Of a stretch of 64,000 nt of DNA, positions 23,301-33,639 are shown one piece after another; within the stretch, counting starts at the first letter, position 1; each line of letters begins with the position of its first letter. The position numbers were made by a program, and so were the translations under genes. The notes below the pieces were generated by a model, which worked only from the letters and a program-made list of their open reading frames with translations, was not told where the DNA came from and made no database searches. This DNA is from Lepidostoma basale (Eukaryota; Arthropoda; Insecta; Trichoptera; Lepidostomatidae). Location of the stretch: assembly GCA_022606425.2 (NCBI GenBank), contig JAHDVF020001352.1, positions 496,001 to 560,000 of the forward strand. Reading direction: 5' to 3'.

Positions 23301-26300
23301 AGCTCTAAAAATAAATTGACAAAACGCCTCCTTTGCTATCATTCTAGGATTGCGACCCAGGATGTTCCATCTTCGATGAAAGGATGACGCTGCCGACTGC
23401 CAGTACGACACAGATATGTGTTGTCCAGGATTCACAGACATGGAATCAGCTGGGCCTTCAGGCTGATGATATGATGAAAAATAAATATTGTATTCAAATA
23501 AGCAAATGTAAATACTAACCCATAGAAAGGAAGTGGCCAGCAGAGCTCGAGGTACTTGCGCATAAGCTTCCTGGGTGGGGCAGCAGCGGGGGCACGGCGG
23601 AACTGCTCCAGCAGACGCGCGTCAGCACCCGCCTTGCTGCCACGCCCCCCGCCTGCGCCCCCTGCACCACCGCCCCAGCCTGGCCACCACCAGCGTCGCC
23701 GTAGGTGTGCCGGAAGAAACTCTTTCTGCCTCTGCCTGCAGCGATAATAAATAATGTAGTAAAACCATATAAATCTTCCTCTTCTTCTTCTTCCTCAGGC
23801 TTGATCTCTACATTGATATATATAGGCCTCTTTTAAATTATTATTATTTTTTTTTTAGATAAACTGAGGCGTTAACACTGTGGAATTCCATAATGACAAT
23901 TTTTTATGAATTAAAACTGTTTTTTCCACTTTTGAGTTTATTATTCTCGACATGTTTCGAAGGCTTACACCTTCATCATCGGTAGAATGATATAAACTAA
24001 CCAAAATTATTACAAACTAGAATTATATATAACATGTCGCACGCTTAATAGTAAACTGACCGATTATGGTTTAGGTCATAATTGAGTTTTTTTTTTTTTT
24101 TTTTTTATGTACACAACAGGTCGTTTGGACCCAATTACTGTATACAATTATTATTTTTTTAGCTATTATATTGATTCTCGTGACATGTGATAGGTAGCCA
24201 ATCTATCGCCATTTTATTGTCACTTGAATTCTACACCAGACCAAAGACAGTGTGACAATCACACTGCCATCACTGGGAATCGAACCCAGGACCTTCGGCA
24301 TGGAAGTCAGAGCTTGTAACCACTCTGCCACGAAGGTCGTCATTAGACAGAGGCTTGTGTTAACGCTATCCATCTATTTTTCACAATGTTAACGCTATCC
24401 ATTCGTACGTACGATAATCGTTCACAATGTTAACGCTATCAATTCATATGTGTTTTTCGACTGTTTTTGTTAAAACACCAACTCATGTCAGATTGAGCAA
24501 AACTTGCTTTTTTGAGTTAAGCCAGTGTTCTATTAATGGGTTTTTTAACAATAGACATATCAATGGACATATCAATTTTAAAAGGATTTTTAGATGGAAG
24601 TATTGATTTGAGGGTGTTTTATTGCTCTAAGGCTATTGATTAAGTAAGGGGACAGTTTATATTTTAAGACAAAACAAATGGACACTGACAGTGTTTTAAT
24701 TCATTAAAATTTGTTATTATTATGTTATTAATTATCTTTTCTTTCAGGCAACTTATATTATTGTTCTTTAGTAATTGTGTTAAAATGTGTAAAATACATT
24801 TTATTTGATTTTATGAAAAATGTTAGTTTTGTAAATGAGCGAGTTTTACCGGAAGAAGTGTGTGGTGTGTACAAGAGGGTCATATGGCCCTAATTGAATG
24901 CGAGCCTGCAGGGCCCCCAAGGCAACAGCACGTGCACTGCCACACGGGTAGCGGCCCTTGATCACCCGCTCACGTGCCTCTTCGTACAACAGCTCAATCA
25001 CGCGACCTTCCCTAAGAAAAATTGAACACAACGTCATTACCACATTTACTACTGTCGTAAGAAATGCAAAAAGATAGTCAGACCAAATTATCTAAATAAG
25101 AAATACATGCATTATTCTTAGAATTCAGATGGTGGCGTATTTATGCTTTTGGTATCAAATTAGATGATTAAATGGTTTTAAGTGAAGATTCCATAGATAT
25201 ACATGCTGCCGCACCCTTGAACATCCGATCGAAAAGTAGGCCTCAACGGCAAACGCACGCTCATCACTATTCCAACGCATGATGCCGACTAAACTGTGTC
25301 CGGACAAAGCTTTATAGTTTCGTTTCTCGAACGAGACCACTAACGCTCCACTACGACATCAACCGAGTGAATGGCGCGCATTTAAAAAAAGGAAAATTTG
25401 CTGCCGCATCCTGTATAAATTAACTATGCGAGTACTGCATCAAAAATTATTATCATATAAGTAATATCTCAATATCATTTAGCTGTTATAATTCATACAC
25501 TGAAGAAGGGAAGTTTGTGTCCCGAAACACGTTTGTAAAAAGTGCGAAAATGTGTTGTGATAATACAATGTTTCCGAAAAGTTATTCAAATTATTATCAT
25601 ATTTTTAAAAAATCACTTGTATATAAAATATTTCATGCATTAGAAGAAAAATTTTAAAAACTCTAAAATACATTATTGTTATTTGGAAAGAGAATTTTAA
25701 ATCTAAATATTATCCACTTTATTTATTAAATATTTTTACAAAATAAAAATATTATACACTACATGTTTCCGATGTGATCTCCTCCATCTTCAGGTGTAAA
25801 AATAATTATTAAAAGTTAGTTTAAAATTCTTATTTTACAGAACAGAAATTTTACTAACACAAAATTTAGGAAAAATCGTAATAAAAGAGATATTGGAGCT
25901 GGGGTTAAGATTCTAATGATTGGAAAGGAGTGAAAGGATACGTCTTGCTTGAAAAACTAAACTGCGTAACAACAAGTCCTTTTTACTAGCGTCCACGAGT
26001 GATCTTTAGGTCCCGTAAACCCCTGGCATGTGAACACTGACATAACCATTAATGTCATAGTGCATAGTGTGAGGGTGAACGGCGAATCTCTGGCGCCAGA
26101 TAAACAGACCCACCTAGCTAAGGGAAGGCGGCCCGTACATAAAATCCCTTCAAAGAAGGTAAAGGGATACCACTCAGATTATCTTTTTCTACAAAAATGA
26201 ATACGGTGGTGACAGTGGGACCCAAACACCTTCTTTTTTAATCTTGCCCAACTTCTTTAGGATCCTCTGAGTACTGGACCAGGATGTACTGACCTCTTCC

Positions 26301-29300
26301 TATAATTTCTCAATGGTCAGCATTGGGTCATCTTCGATTGCAGACTTCACGGCTGCTTCATCCCCCTGGATGGGACGTCCACTTCAAGGCTCGTTTTCCA
26401 AACACTAATCACCAGATTTAAATGTTTTGAACCATCGTTGGCATTTCCTGACATCCAATATGTCACCGTAAACCTCGCAAATATCCTTTGTAGCCTGTCA
26501 TTTTTTTTTTCAAATTATATTGAAAAAGTATACATCTCCGCAGATGTTGTTCTGACGGACACGTCTCTCCCATTGTTGTCATAGGGATATAGAAACCGTT
26601 TTTTTTTTGTCTCAAGGCCACGAGCAGGTAGCCGCTACACAAGAGAAACTTACAACACGTTCTTACTACCTAACAGACCGAAGGAGACTATTTTAAAGAT
26701 GGCGCATCGAAAAAAACGACATTACTTATACCCCTAATATAATCACGTGTTTACACGGCTCCGGGATACAATGCGTTAATAATGTGAAGAGAACAGGAAA
26801 TAGAGGAAGGCCGAGGAAACATGGTATGATCAAATCAATCAGATATTAAATGTCAGCCACACGAGGAGTTGGAGAAATGGACATGCCTGCATGAAACAAT
26901 GTATGAATGTCGAGGACGCGAAAGAAGTTTATCAGGGACAGTGTGGCAGTTCATTCTTTTGCCTACCCCTTAGGTGAGACGGCATGATTGTTAGTAAGTT
27001 TCAATTCATAAGCACACAATTAGGTTATCACTTATCATATTTAATTAGTGGTACAGTATTGGCTAATCACAACTTTAGGGTGTCAATATATTCAATCAGT
27101 ATCAACGTTGTCCTTTATCGGAAAGTGTTTGCTGTGATCAACAACACCCACCGTGATTATTCAGTTACTGGAATGATCGGAAGAGATAAAAAAAACCGCC
27201 GTGCATTAAATTAACTTTCACTGATAAGTAATCCAAAATCCACAATGATGCTATGGTTATTTTTAGAACAGCTGTGCCTACCCCAATGCTAACAATAAAA
27301 ATGACATATTTGTCATGCAAAGATATTACAATACAAATTCAAACACTTTCAAAATATCCATAGGTTACAGAATTGAATGCACTGAGACATCAGTGTCTGG
27401 CAATAATTTGTCTGTCAACCAGATATACTAAAAAATCCCATTTATTATTTTTATCAAAATTATTTTTCCTGGTCAATTAAGTTCAGTTCGCAAATGTTTG
27501 TCATTCTCACAACAACATTTGTTTTATCGCTCCTTAAAATGTCGACTTTCGTGGTAAATAAGAAGCATTTGTGGGAAGTTCTGCTGTTCTGTTTTAATTG
27601 GAAGAAGACTGCAGCTGAGGTGCATAAAATGCGTGTGGAAGTTTATGGCCATTATGCCCCATCGGATAAATCATGCAGAGAATGGTATAGACGCTTCAAA
27701 ACTGGTGATTTTAGCGTTTAACGGCAAAGGTCGCCCTGGAAGACCGAAAAAGTTTGACCGAAAAATAAACTCCTCAAACCGGATGAAACGGTCACATCCG
27801 GTTTGAGGAGTTTGTTTTTGACAACAACTAATGCAATTAAAGCAGGCACTGGCTGAAAATGAAATGGGACTGACTGGAATGGGGCAACAGGAACCAAGCT
27901 GATTTTACAACACGACAACGCTCGACCTCACATCGCAATCGCGATCAAAAACTACATAGAGAATGTGAGTTGGGAGATTATACCACACCCGCCTTATTTA
28001 CCAGACATGGCACCATCGGACTAGCACTTGTTCAGATCCATGACCCATGTCTTAGAAGAGCAGCACATACATTCATATGCAAATATCAATAAGAATTGGG
28101 TTGACTTCTGGATCATATTCATCTATTGCCAGAAAATTTTAAAAAGTAGTGACTAAGGATGGATTGATGTGTTTTTTTATTTTACCTTTCAAATAAACGC
28201 GATTTTCGTGCAAATAACGGACCGAACTTTCCGAAACACCCAATTAGTAATATTTTGTTTCATTAAATTTTTATACAAAACAAAACTATATACAAAACAA
28301 AAGTCTTGTGAGGTCTGAAAGGATTGAATCATATTATAAAATAATAAATACAAAAAATATTATAGGAAAAGTAACAAAATAAAATCTCACTTTATTTTCT
28401 CCTCCTCGTGTCTGGAGTAAAAGACATTCCTCTGGAACCGAATAATAGGTTCGTCTCGGATTTGCTGGTTGTTTGTCCCGTGGCTGTACTTCTTCAGCAG
28501 CTGTTTCCAGTGGGTCCTCAAATCCCAAGGTTTGTGGTAGGACTTCATTTGAAGCTCTGAAAAAAACAATTGGATTCAAATAATGTTTTTTTTTTATATG
28601 AAAAAACAATTCGACTCAATCAGTCTAAAATTAAATAACAATTATAATAATATAACATTTTGAATGTATACAAATTCTTGTAGACAAATACTGGATTTTA
28701 CCCATTGCGGAAAAATCATTTTTTTATAAGGATTAATTGTATCTCAATAGAGACGAAGATGTAAATTGTTTTCTGGGAACAGAATATGGTGGCCGAGGCG
28801 CTTACAGGACTTATGACCTGTCTTTGGTTGGGTTGAACGATCGCTTTATGTTTAACAACAATCCCCATTCCGCACTTCTTACGACCACCACGTCTGACAA
28901 ATTTTTGGAAGTTGTATATATGCTAGAATGCTGTGCCTATCTTCACATTTTTTAGTTCACTCTACACTAGCGTCTATTGAGATACGAGTACAATTAATCC
29001 TTATAAAAAAAATATTTATCCACAATGGGTAAAATCCAGTATTTGTCTACAAGAATTTGTATACATTCAAAATGTTGTGTAAAATAACTGGTCCAAGTTA
29101 AAGGCATAAAAATTGGAGAGACATCTCCATGCGTAATCTAGTACTGTATGATTTGCAGAGCCTTTCACAGTGGATTAATAAAGATTTTCTGCTTAATGCT
29201 TCCCAATTTTAATAGATGACGCTAGTGTAGAGTGAATTAAAAAATGTCAAGATAGGCGCAGCATTCTAGCATATATACAACTTCCAAAAATTTGTCAGAC

Positions 29301-30407
29301 GTGGTGGTCGTAAGAAGGGCAGAATGGGGAATGTTGTTAAATATAAAGCGATCACTCAACTCAACCAATGATAGGTCATAAGTCCTGTAAGCACCTCGGC
29401 CACCATATTCTGTTCCCAGAAAACAATTTACATCTTCGTCTCTATTGAAATACAATTAATCCTTATAAATAAAAAAACTATAACTCAAATAATATAGCTT
29501 CCTTATAGTATGGTGGTTTCTTTCCAGACAGGATCGCAATAAGTTTAGGTCTCCATACCCAACAGTGGGCTGCACATCCAGAGCGAGAAGACATGCGGCA
29601 CGAGGGCCTTGCTGGCCTGATTGAAGCCCATCTCCTCGCTGGCGACGAGTGAACGCAGCATGTACTGCACGCTGCAGCCTACCGGGTCTTCCATGTCCAG
29701 CTCCAGAGCCACACGGCACATTAGGTACACGCACACCGGCGTCAGCTTGGGGGCATTATGTCCAGCTGTAACATATTGGAGCAAACGTAAGTAACCATTA
29801 CTATAAAATTGTCACCGTATGTAATCAATCAATCAAATCAGTTTATTTTCTCAACAGACATTACAACAAAAATAAAATTTTAAGCCATCTATTGAGAACA
29901 GGTAAAATAATACCAGGAATATATGAGAAATGTTTTGACTTTAGGAAGACAATATACTCTCTAAAATCAAGAGTATTTATCATAGAACATACTTTCACTA
30001 ATATGAAAGACGTTGATTTCCGAGAACTAATTGCTCTTCCCACCGGTGTCACCAGAGGTCATCAATATCCTATAATTAATAAATCCTAAATCCACGTGGC
30101 CTGCATGTTTTGTGTTTGTGATAATAAAAACAAACAAATAAAAGATTATTGTAAAACATGCATAACTTACGACGTCACACTTAGTTTTTTGTTTATCAAT
30201 TTTTCAAATGATCATTGAAATTGTAAACAAAAATGTCTTTAGTATACGTGCGAAAATTTTAATTAAATTAGTAATTACCTGAGAGCGGAGGGGACGCGGC
30301 GGAAGAAGCACTGCTTGATGAAGAAGGCCCCGGATTCTCCAGTCGAGCCGTTGTGCTGCTCCCCCCTGAGCTGCTGGCCTGGTTAGAGCAAGTACTGGCG
30401 CTGGATC
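20385..30407 (-). CDS. bili: FERM domain protein, FRMD8/Bili orthologue (first exon missing)
   Basis: FRMD8 (human) binds iRhoms and stabilises the ADAM17 sheddase complex. The fly protein Bili restrains Wnt signalling at LRP6/Arrow. It acts at the cytoplasmic face of membranes. Exons from 5' to 3': 30279-30407, 29559-29765, 28391-28556, 24850-25011, 23520-23735, 22631-22760, 22117-22393, 20385-20521. All have GT-AG borders and matching phases and give 473 residues to the stop; human FRMD8 is 464. A serine-rich leader is followed by the FERM lobes. Family matches are HVFSLWMCSPLL, KSYHKPWDLRTHWKQLL, IIRFQRNVFYSRHEEE, ELLYEEARERVIKGRYPCG, ALQARIQLGPYDP, KYLELCWPLPFYGAAFFQGQ, ATGVYVIDE, LGLRYEEMSWEYARP and KILQVFSKQALLMETLI. 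The C-terminal exon reads RRLANKTARLSLATFDERGL. A GC-rich glycine/tryptophan insert (RRRWWWPGWGGG) in the fifth listed exon is unusual. The first listed exon starts in phase 1 with no ATG, so a short upstream coding exon lies beyond 30407 and was not found. Introns hold mariner, SINE, MITE and LINE remnants. Confidence 0.88.
20975..21180 (+). repeat. M1 repeat fragment
   Basis: Carries CTCGATAGAGACGAAGATGC, TTATGATCTGTCATTGGTTG, TTAAGCGCACGCTTTATGTA and the terminal AACCCGCAATGGGTAAAATC ... TACATTCAAAATG. This is the M1 order with a central deletion. It lies in the last bili intron. Confidence 0.65.
21735..21970 (+). mobile_element. tRNA-headed SINE
   Basis: The box B region GGTTCCGGGTTCGATTCCCG at about 21759 is followed by the SINE body: GATTGTCACACTGTCTTTGG, CACGTGACAATAAAATGG, ATTGATTTGGTTCATGCTGA. 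The 3' end has AATAATAATAATAA repeats. The tRNA 5' half is truncated. It is intronic to bili. Confidence 0.8.
22875..23475. mobile_element. Two LINE 3' fragments in a bili intron
   Basis: The stretch 22885-23060 resembles a reversed LINE 3' tail (CTTCTTCTTTCGCCTAGCCA, then TCGGCTTTCCTAATACG), with similarity to 45200-45480. The stretch 23210-23475 is a plus-strand RTE-like tail of the family also present at 38200-38450 (GACCCAGGATGTTCC ... ACAGACATGGAATCAGCTGG, ending GATGATATGATG). Both are too short and damaged to give a protein. Confidence 0.45.
23860..24045 (-). repeat. M5 element with hammerhead-like core
   Basis: The minus strand reads ATGATGA, AGG-TGTAAG-CCT, TCGAAAC, ATGTC, GAGAA, then AATAAACTC. 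This is the same arrangement as at 44913-44954, but the base expected to be C3 is A here and helix I is displaced. It continues to the shared M5 end (GTTAACACTGTGGAATTCC on the plus strand at about 23870). Copies also lie at 34817-35040, 44795-44985 and 50300-50440. Confidence 0.5.
24050..24535. mobile_element. MITE M7, second copy, interrupted by a SINE
   Basis: TCGCACGCTTAATAGTAAAC at 24052 and the repeated ACAATGTTAACGCTATCCAT blocks match the intact element at 37689-37945. The copy stops at GTCATAATTGAGTT and resumes at ATTAGACAGAGGCTTGTGTT after the SINE. Its right TIR is lost (TCTATTAATGGGTTT). Confidence 0.75.
24085..24342 (-). mobile_element. tRNA-headed SINE inside MITE M7
   Basis: A minus-strand copy with the T run at 24089-24108 as its A-rich tail, the body CGCCATTTTATTGTCACTTG, and box B seen reversed as GGGAATCGAACCCAGGACC. 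The head ends at CACGAAGGTCGTC. It is nested in the MITE copy 24050-24535, with loss of the target bases AAC. Confidence 0.8.
25496..25537 (+). ncRNA. Hammerhead-ribozyme-like motif, complete core
   Basis: TACA (helix I, 25496-25499), CTGAAGA (25500-25506), unpaired A, GGGA-loop-TCCC (helix II, 25508-25511 with 25520-25523), GAAAC (25524-25528), AC, GTT (25531-25533), TGTA (helix I). Every invariant hammerhead position is present. A15.1 can pair with U16.1 and C with G as a two-pair helix III. The extra A before helix II departs from the textbook form. A downstream AATACAATGTTT (near 25563) is shared with 51158-51198. Activity is not shown. Confidence 0.55.
25755..25798 (-). ncRNA. Hammerhead-ribozyme-like motif with 5-bp helix I
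   Basis: On the minus strand: TACAC, CTGAAGA (plus 25787-25793), a 17-base helix-II region, GAAAC, AT, GTA, GTGTA (plus 25755-25759). TACAC and GTGTA are perfectly complementary and abut the core exactly at C3 and H17. Helix II is weak. An AATAAA-rich stretch follows downstream. Confidence 0.5.
26190..26520 (-). pseudogene. mariner transposase N-terminal remnant
   Basis: The minus strand reads ATKDICEVYGDILDVRKCQR, then WFKTFKSGD, a stop, SGRPIQGDEAAVKSAIEDDP, another stop, and STQRILKKLGKIKKEGVWVP. This is the two helix-turn-helix domains of a mariner transposase. At least three in-frame stops and the missing catalytic half mark it as dead. It lies in a bili intron. Confidence 0.8.
26795..26998 (+). 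mobile_element. Family A LINE 3' end
   Basis: From GGAAATAGAGGAAGGCCGAG through the segment coding the MNVEDAKEV tail to GAGACGGCATGATTGTTAGT. 5' truncated, in a bili intron. Confidence 0.7.
27488..28240 (+). pseudogene. mariner transposase, internally deleted
   Basis: The frame from 27539 encodes MSTFVVNKKHLWEVLLFCFN, then KTAAEVHKMRVEVYG and REWYRRFKTGDFS, the first DNA-binding domain of a mariner (DD34D) transposase. A stop follows at 27719-27721. After a large deletion, the catalytic C-terminal part resumes: LQHDNARPHIAIAIKNYIEN, then PPYLPDMAPSD with a stop where Y is usual, and HLFRSM. The two later catalytic aspartates are visible and the first is lost. The right end near 28200-28240 has GGACCGAACTTTCCG. 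At 27767-27813 there is a 19-bp perfect inverted repeat. Confidence 0.85.
28654..29076. mobile_element. M1 foldback/MITE with ~100-bp inverted ends
   Basis: The left end (AACATTTTGAATGTATACAA, TTCTTGTAGACAAATACTGG, then TATAAGGATTAATTGTA) is repeated in inverse at the right end, ending at 29076. The middle holds TATGGTGGCCGAGGCG and GACCTGTCTTTGGTTGGGTT. The reading frame inside is not a gene. It lies in a bili intron. Confidence 0.75.
29091..29465 (-). repeat. M1 partial copy, inverted relative to its neighbour
   Basis: The body block recurs reversed (ATATACAACTTCCAAAAATT, CCAATGATAGGTCATAAGTC, TCTTCGTCTCTATTGAAATA). Together with 28654-29076 it makes a larger inverted pair in the bili intron. 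Confidence 0.65.
29820..30095 (-). mobile_element. Jockey-like LINE 3' end
   Basis: The minus strand reads TPVGRAISSRKSTSFILVKV, FREYIVFLKSKHF and SYIPGIILPVLNRW. These match the C-terminal end of a jockey-like polymerase and the copies at 36451-37015 and 42500-42745. Only the last ~70 codons and the tail remain. Confidence 0.6.
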
Positions 30408-30419
30408 CTGGAAGGAATC

Positions 30420-30975
30420 AATATTTAAGCAGATTAAATATCATTTAAAATTTTATACATACTCGTATATACATTTCTCTTATAGATCCATAAATCCCAT
30501 TAATCCCATCAATAGATCCAATTAAAAAATCTTAAGGAGGGCACAACATTTGTCCGTGGGATGGGATTTTACAGGATTGTAATTCCACGCTATTCATAGT
30601 CAAAGTAAGAAAATGAAATGGCTAGCCATTTTTTTAGAAAAAAGCCTAAAGTTGTCACCATTGCTTAAATTATACTTTAGAAATAAAAAAAAAAAAACAA
30701 GAGCATGACGCGGGATTTAAACTGGGACCCAGTCAATCAGCGGAATAGAAAAGGAAAGTAAGCTATCCGCTCAGCCACTTAAATATTGAAGCCGGTGGAG
30801 AATTTTATTATGTTTTAAAGTATAAGTTAACAGAGTAAGTAGAGTACAAAGTTGAGGAAGACCGAGGAAAATTTTATCAAATTTATCATTAATTTAATCA
30901 AATTTCAAACGTCGGCCATGTTAGAAGTTGCAAAATCGACATGCGTGCATAACTCACTGTATGAATATGGAAGAA
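30420..30975. other. Upstream of the known bili exons; family A fragment at its end
   Basis: No exon carrying the missing bili start was found here. 30838-30975 is a plus-strand family A 3' fragment (GTTGAGGAAGACCGAGGAAA, then GTCGGCCATGTTAGAAG). The rest is AT-rich. 30975-31540 shows no recognisable feature. Confidence 0.4.
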
Positions 30976-31544
30976 TACTGGACCTGGATACATGAAAAAC
31001 TGGATAATTGGAAAACCTGGTTAATTAACCATCGTAGGCCTGATCACTTGGAATGGAAATTATCCAGATTCTACTGTATTACAATAGAAATTATATTTCT
31101 CGCAAAGCAAATCTAGTTATTGAGGTGCTTAAGCCAGAGCATCTAATTAAGATAAGCATATATATATTAACTCTATTGAGTATTATAAACAGGTCAACAA
31201 CCATACGGAAACGCGAGTAAACAAATATATTGATGGTGGAAAGGTAAAATGAGTCAAGGTAAAAAATTACACATCTAATTTGAATAGGCCTTGGAAAAAT
31301 ATGAGGTTGTCAATGGTGTTAACGTTGGCAAATTAATACGTAAGAATACAACAAAAAAATCAAATTTTCAATATGGTTGTGAAATTAGTAGTCTTCCACG
31401 TGAAATTAACCAAATCATAGCCAAGTCGCAGTAGATGGCGTCATTATTGGTAAAAACATATTCGATTTTTTCACACAACAATACTTCTGGTTATTTACCT
31501 ATTGTTTTTTGAACAATGATGTAAAATAATTAATACAAATGAAA

Positions 31545-32175
31545 AGGTATGTTTTCTAGAAGTTTTATTATATTTTAAGGGAATGACATGTTTCGCCTTG
31601 CTAAGACAATATCCAACTGATATTGGGGGGGGGGGGGGGAATTGAGGCACGCCGAGGCCGAGGATGACTAACTGCGAAACGTGAGGGAGTGGACCGGCAT
31701 CAGAAGTGTGGGGGAGCTGTTCCGAGCGGCACAGGACAGGGACAGGTTCGCCGAGGTGATTGCCAACATTGGGGGGACCCGACAGGGCACTTGAAGAAGA
31801 AGAAGACATTATCAAATGTTCTTTATCTTAACAATTGTTAATTACATTTGAAGGCTGGACATTACAAAGGTGCCAAGTAGTTCATACATAAAATAGAAAA
31901 ATAAGCAAAAACTGCTTTTTGTTCCATATGTCATGTACGGGTGGCATCTTTAGGGAGATGTGTGAACTACACTATATTATTCAATCATTACGCACTTTTG
32001 CATAGTTTATGGTCTTAATGTTTAAGACCAATTGGCATCAAAAAAACATTTTTGATTTATTGTAAACTTGGCACCTTTGTAATGTCCAGCCTTAATTTGA
32101 TAATGCCATAACAAGGCGAAACATGTAATCCCCATAAAATATAATAAAAGCAGACGTTTTCATTCGTATAAATTA
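31545..32175. repeat. M3 palindromic elements, one split by a LINE 3' end
   Basis: AGTTTTATTATATTTTAAGG ... CATGTTTCGCCTTGCTAAGA is interrupted at about 31620 by a G15 tract and a short plus-strand LINE tail (VREWTGIRSVGELFRAAQDR, ending in GAA repeats at 31795-31805). It then continues with ACATTATCAAATGTT. The mate half is at 32092-32170 (TTTGATAATGCC ... AAGGCGAAACATGTA ... ATAATAAAAGCAGACG). The latter contains a hammerhead-like GAAAC-AT-GTA end. Confidence 0.55.
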
Positions 32176-32599
32176 CTGCTGGTCATATTTTGTAAAGGAA
32201 AAAATGTATTGGTGCTTTAATTTTTTTTATACATATATGCTTATTTGTAATAAGGAACTTTTTGGCACGTAAACATTAAAACATAATGTTGTAGATTATT
32301 GAGTTAGTGTTGAACGTGGGACCAATATGATTTTTTATGTATAAATCAGTGTCGGTGACCGTCACGAGTTAATACAATCGTGTTTGAAATAATATCAAAT
32401 TAATTAACCGGGTGGTGGTCTACGGGACAGAACGCTTGGCTCCTGATCCAGGGGACATGGGTTCATGCCTGGACACGTCCAGATTCCTTCTTCATAGTAA
32501 TGAGCTATTTTCTGCTCATATTGAAGATTGTAAAAATAATTCTAATGTCATTGATATAAACCCTTGATGATAGTCTTTTTTTAAATAAAAAATTATCTT

Positions 32600-32690
32600 G
32601 GAAAAAAAAGGATGAAAGTAGAAATAATGCAGTAGAAATGAGATCTCTTAGACGAATGTGTATAAAATCGGTGAATGATAGTGTCAAATA
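32600..32690 (+). mobile_element. Family A LINE fragment
   Basis: AAAGGATGAAAGTAGAAATA, ATGCAGTAGAAATGAGATCT and CTTAGACGAATGTG match the segment encoding KKDESRINAVEMRSLRRMC. It is about 90 bp and truncated at both ends. Confidence 0.6.
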
Positions 32691-33620
32691 AACGACCTTC
32701 GTGGCTTAGTGGTAGAATCTTTGATTGCCACCCCGAAGATCCCGGGTTTGATTCCCGGCGATGGCAGTGTGATTGTCACACTGTCTATGGTCTGGTGCAG
32801 AATTCTTCTTCTTCTTCTTCTTTTTGTCCTGTCACACCTCCGTGGTGCATAGGGCCTCAAGGAATCTTCTCCACCCGACTCTATCGCATGCCTGATGCTT
32901 AACATCGTCCCAAGTGAGACCTGCTGCCTTAACCTCGCCCTGCAGGGTTCTTCTCCAAGTGGCTCTAGGTCTGCCTCGCTTTCTCTTTCCCCCCATAGGG
33001 GACCAGTCTAGTGCGCCCTGAGCGATGCAGGCTGGGTTCCGTCTCAGAGTGTGACCGATCCACTGCCACTTGCGCCTAGCGACTTGTTCTCTAATTGGCT
33101 TTTTGCCTGCCATGGTCCAGAGAACGGCATTTGACACTGTTTGGGGCCAATAGATTTTGAATATTGAGCGAAGGCACCTATTTATAAACACCTGGAGTTT
33201 ACCAATAACGTCTGCGTTAGACTTCCAAGTCTCACATCCGTACAGCAGTACGCTTTTAACGTTACTTCTGAATACTTGGAGCTTGAGCTTTCTCGAAATG
33301 ATACCGGAGCGCCATACAGGGCGAAACATAGCGAAAGCTCCCCTTGCCTTGTTAAGTCTGCTGGCTACATCCTCCTCCGTACCTCCCGAGCCTGCTATCA
33401 TACTACCGAGGTAGCAGAAGCTGGTCGTGGTCACAAGGGGGACACCGTGGAGCAAGATTGGGGTGGAGTCATTTGTGGTGCAGAATTAACGTGACAATAA
33501 AAAGGCGATAGATTAGCTACCCACATGTGACGAGAATCAATATGATAGCTATACGCTTTACATTGATTTGGCACGCGCTGTAATGATGTAAAGAGCTATT
33601 CAACAAAATAATAATAAAAA
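32690..33620 (+). mobile_element. SINE interrupted by a LINE
   Basis: The SINE head (ACGACCTTCGTGGCTTAGTG with box A; CCCGGGTTTGATTCCCGGCG with box B, 32693-32765) and body run to GGTGCAGAATT at 32794-32804. After the LINE it continues from GGTGCAGAATT at 33477-33487 with AACGTGACAATAAAAAGGCG, ending in AATAATAATAA-type sequence near 33615. This is the best-preserved SINE head in the window. Confidence 0.85.
32805..33476 (-). mobile_element. LINE family C 3' end, 11-bp TSD
   Basis: The minus strand has an open frame of about 207 codons: TTTSFCYLGSMIAGSGGTEE, ARGAFAMFRPVWRSG, SVLLYGCETWKSNADVIGKL, FINRCLRSIFKIYWPQTVSN, RRKWQWIGHTLRRNP, GRPRATWRRTLQGEV, then a GAA-repeat tail. This is the C-terminal tail of an RTE-like polymerase. 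It is bounded by GGTGCAGAATT on both sides, so it inserted into the SINE. A sister copy is at 61127-61645. Confidence 0.85.
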
Positions 33621-33639
33621 CAAATAAAAATATAAGTTA

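Noticed and set aside
24400..24460. Short CRISPR-like or satellite array (ACAATGTTAACGCTATCCAT repeats)
   Set aside because: Only three units, inside a MITE, repeated identically at 37780-37850. There are no spacers.
32693..32765. tRNA gene
   Set aside because: Boxes A and B are visible, but the stretch continues into a SINE body shared with three other loci and the cloverleaf is not intact.
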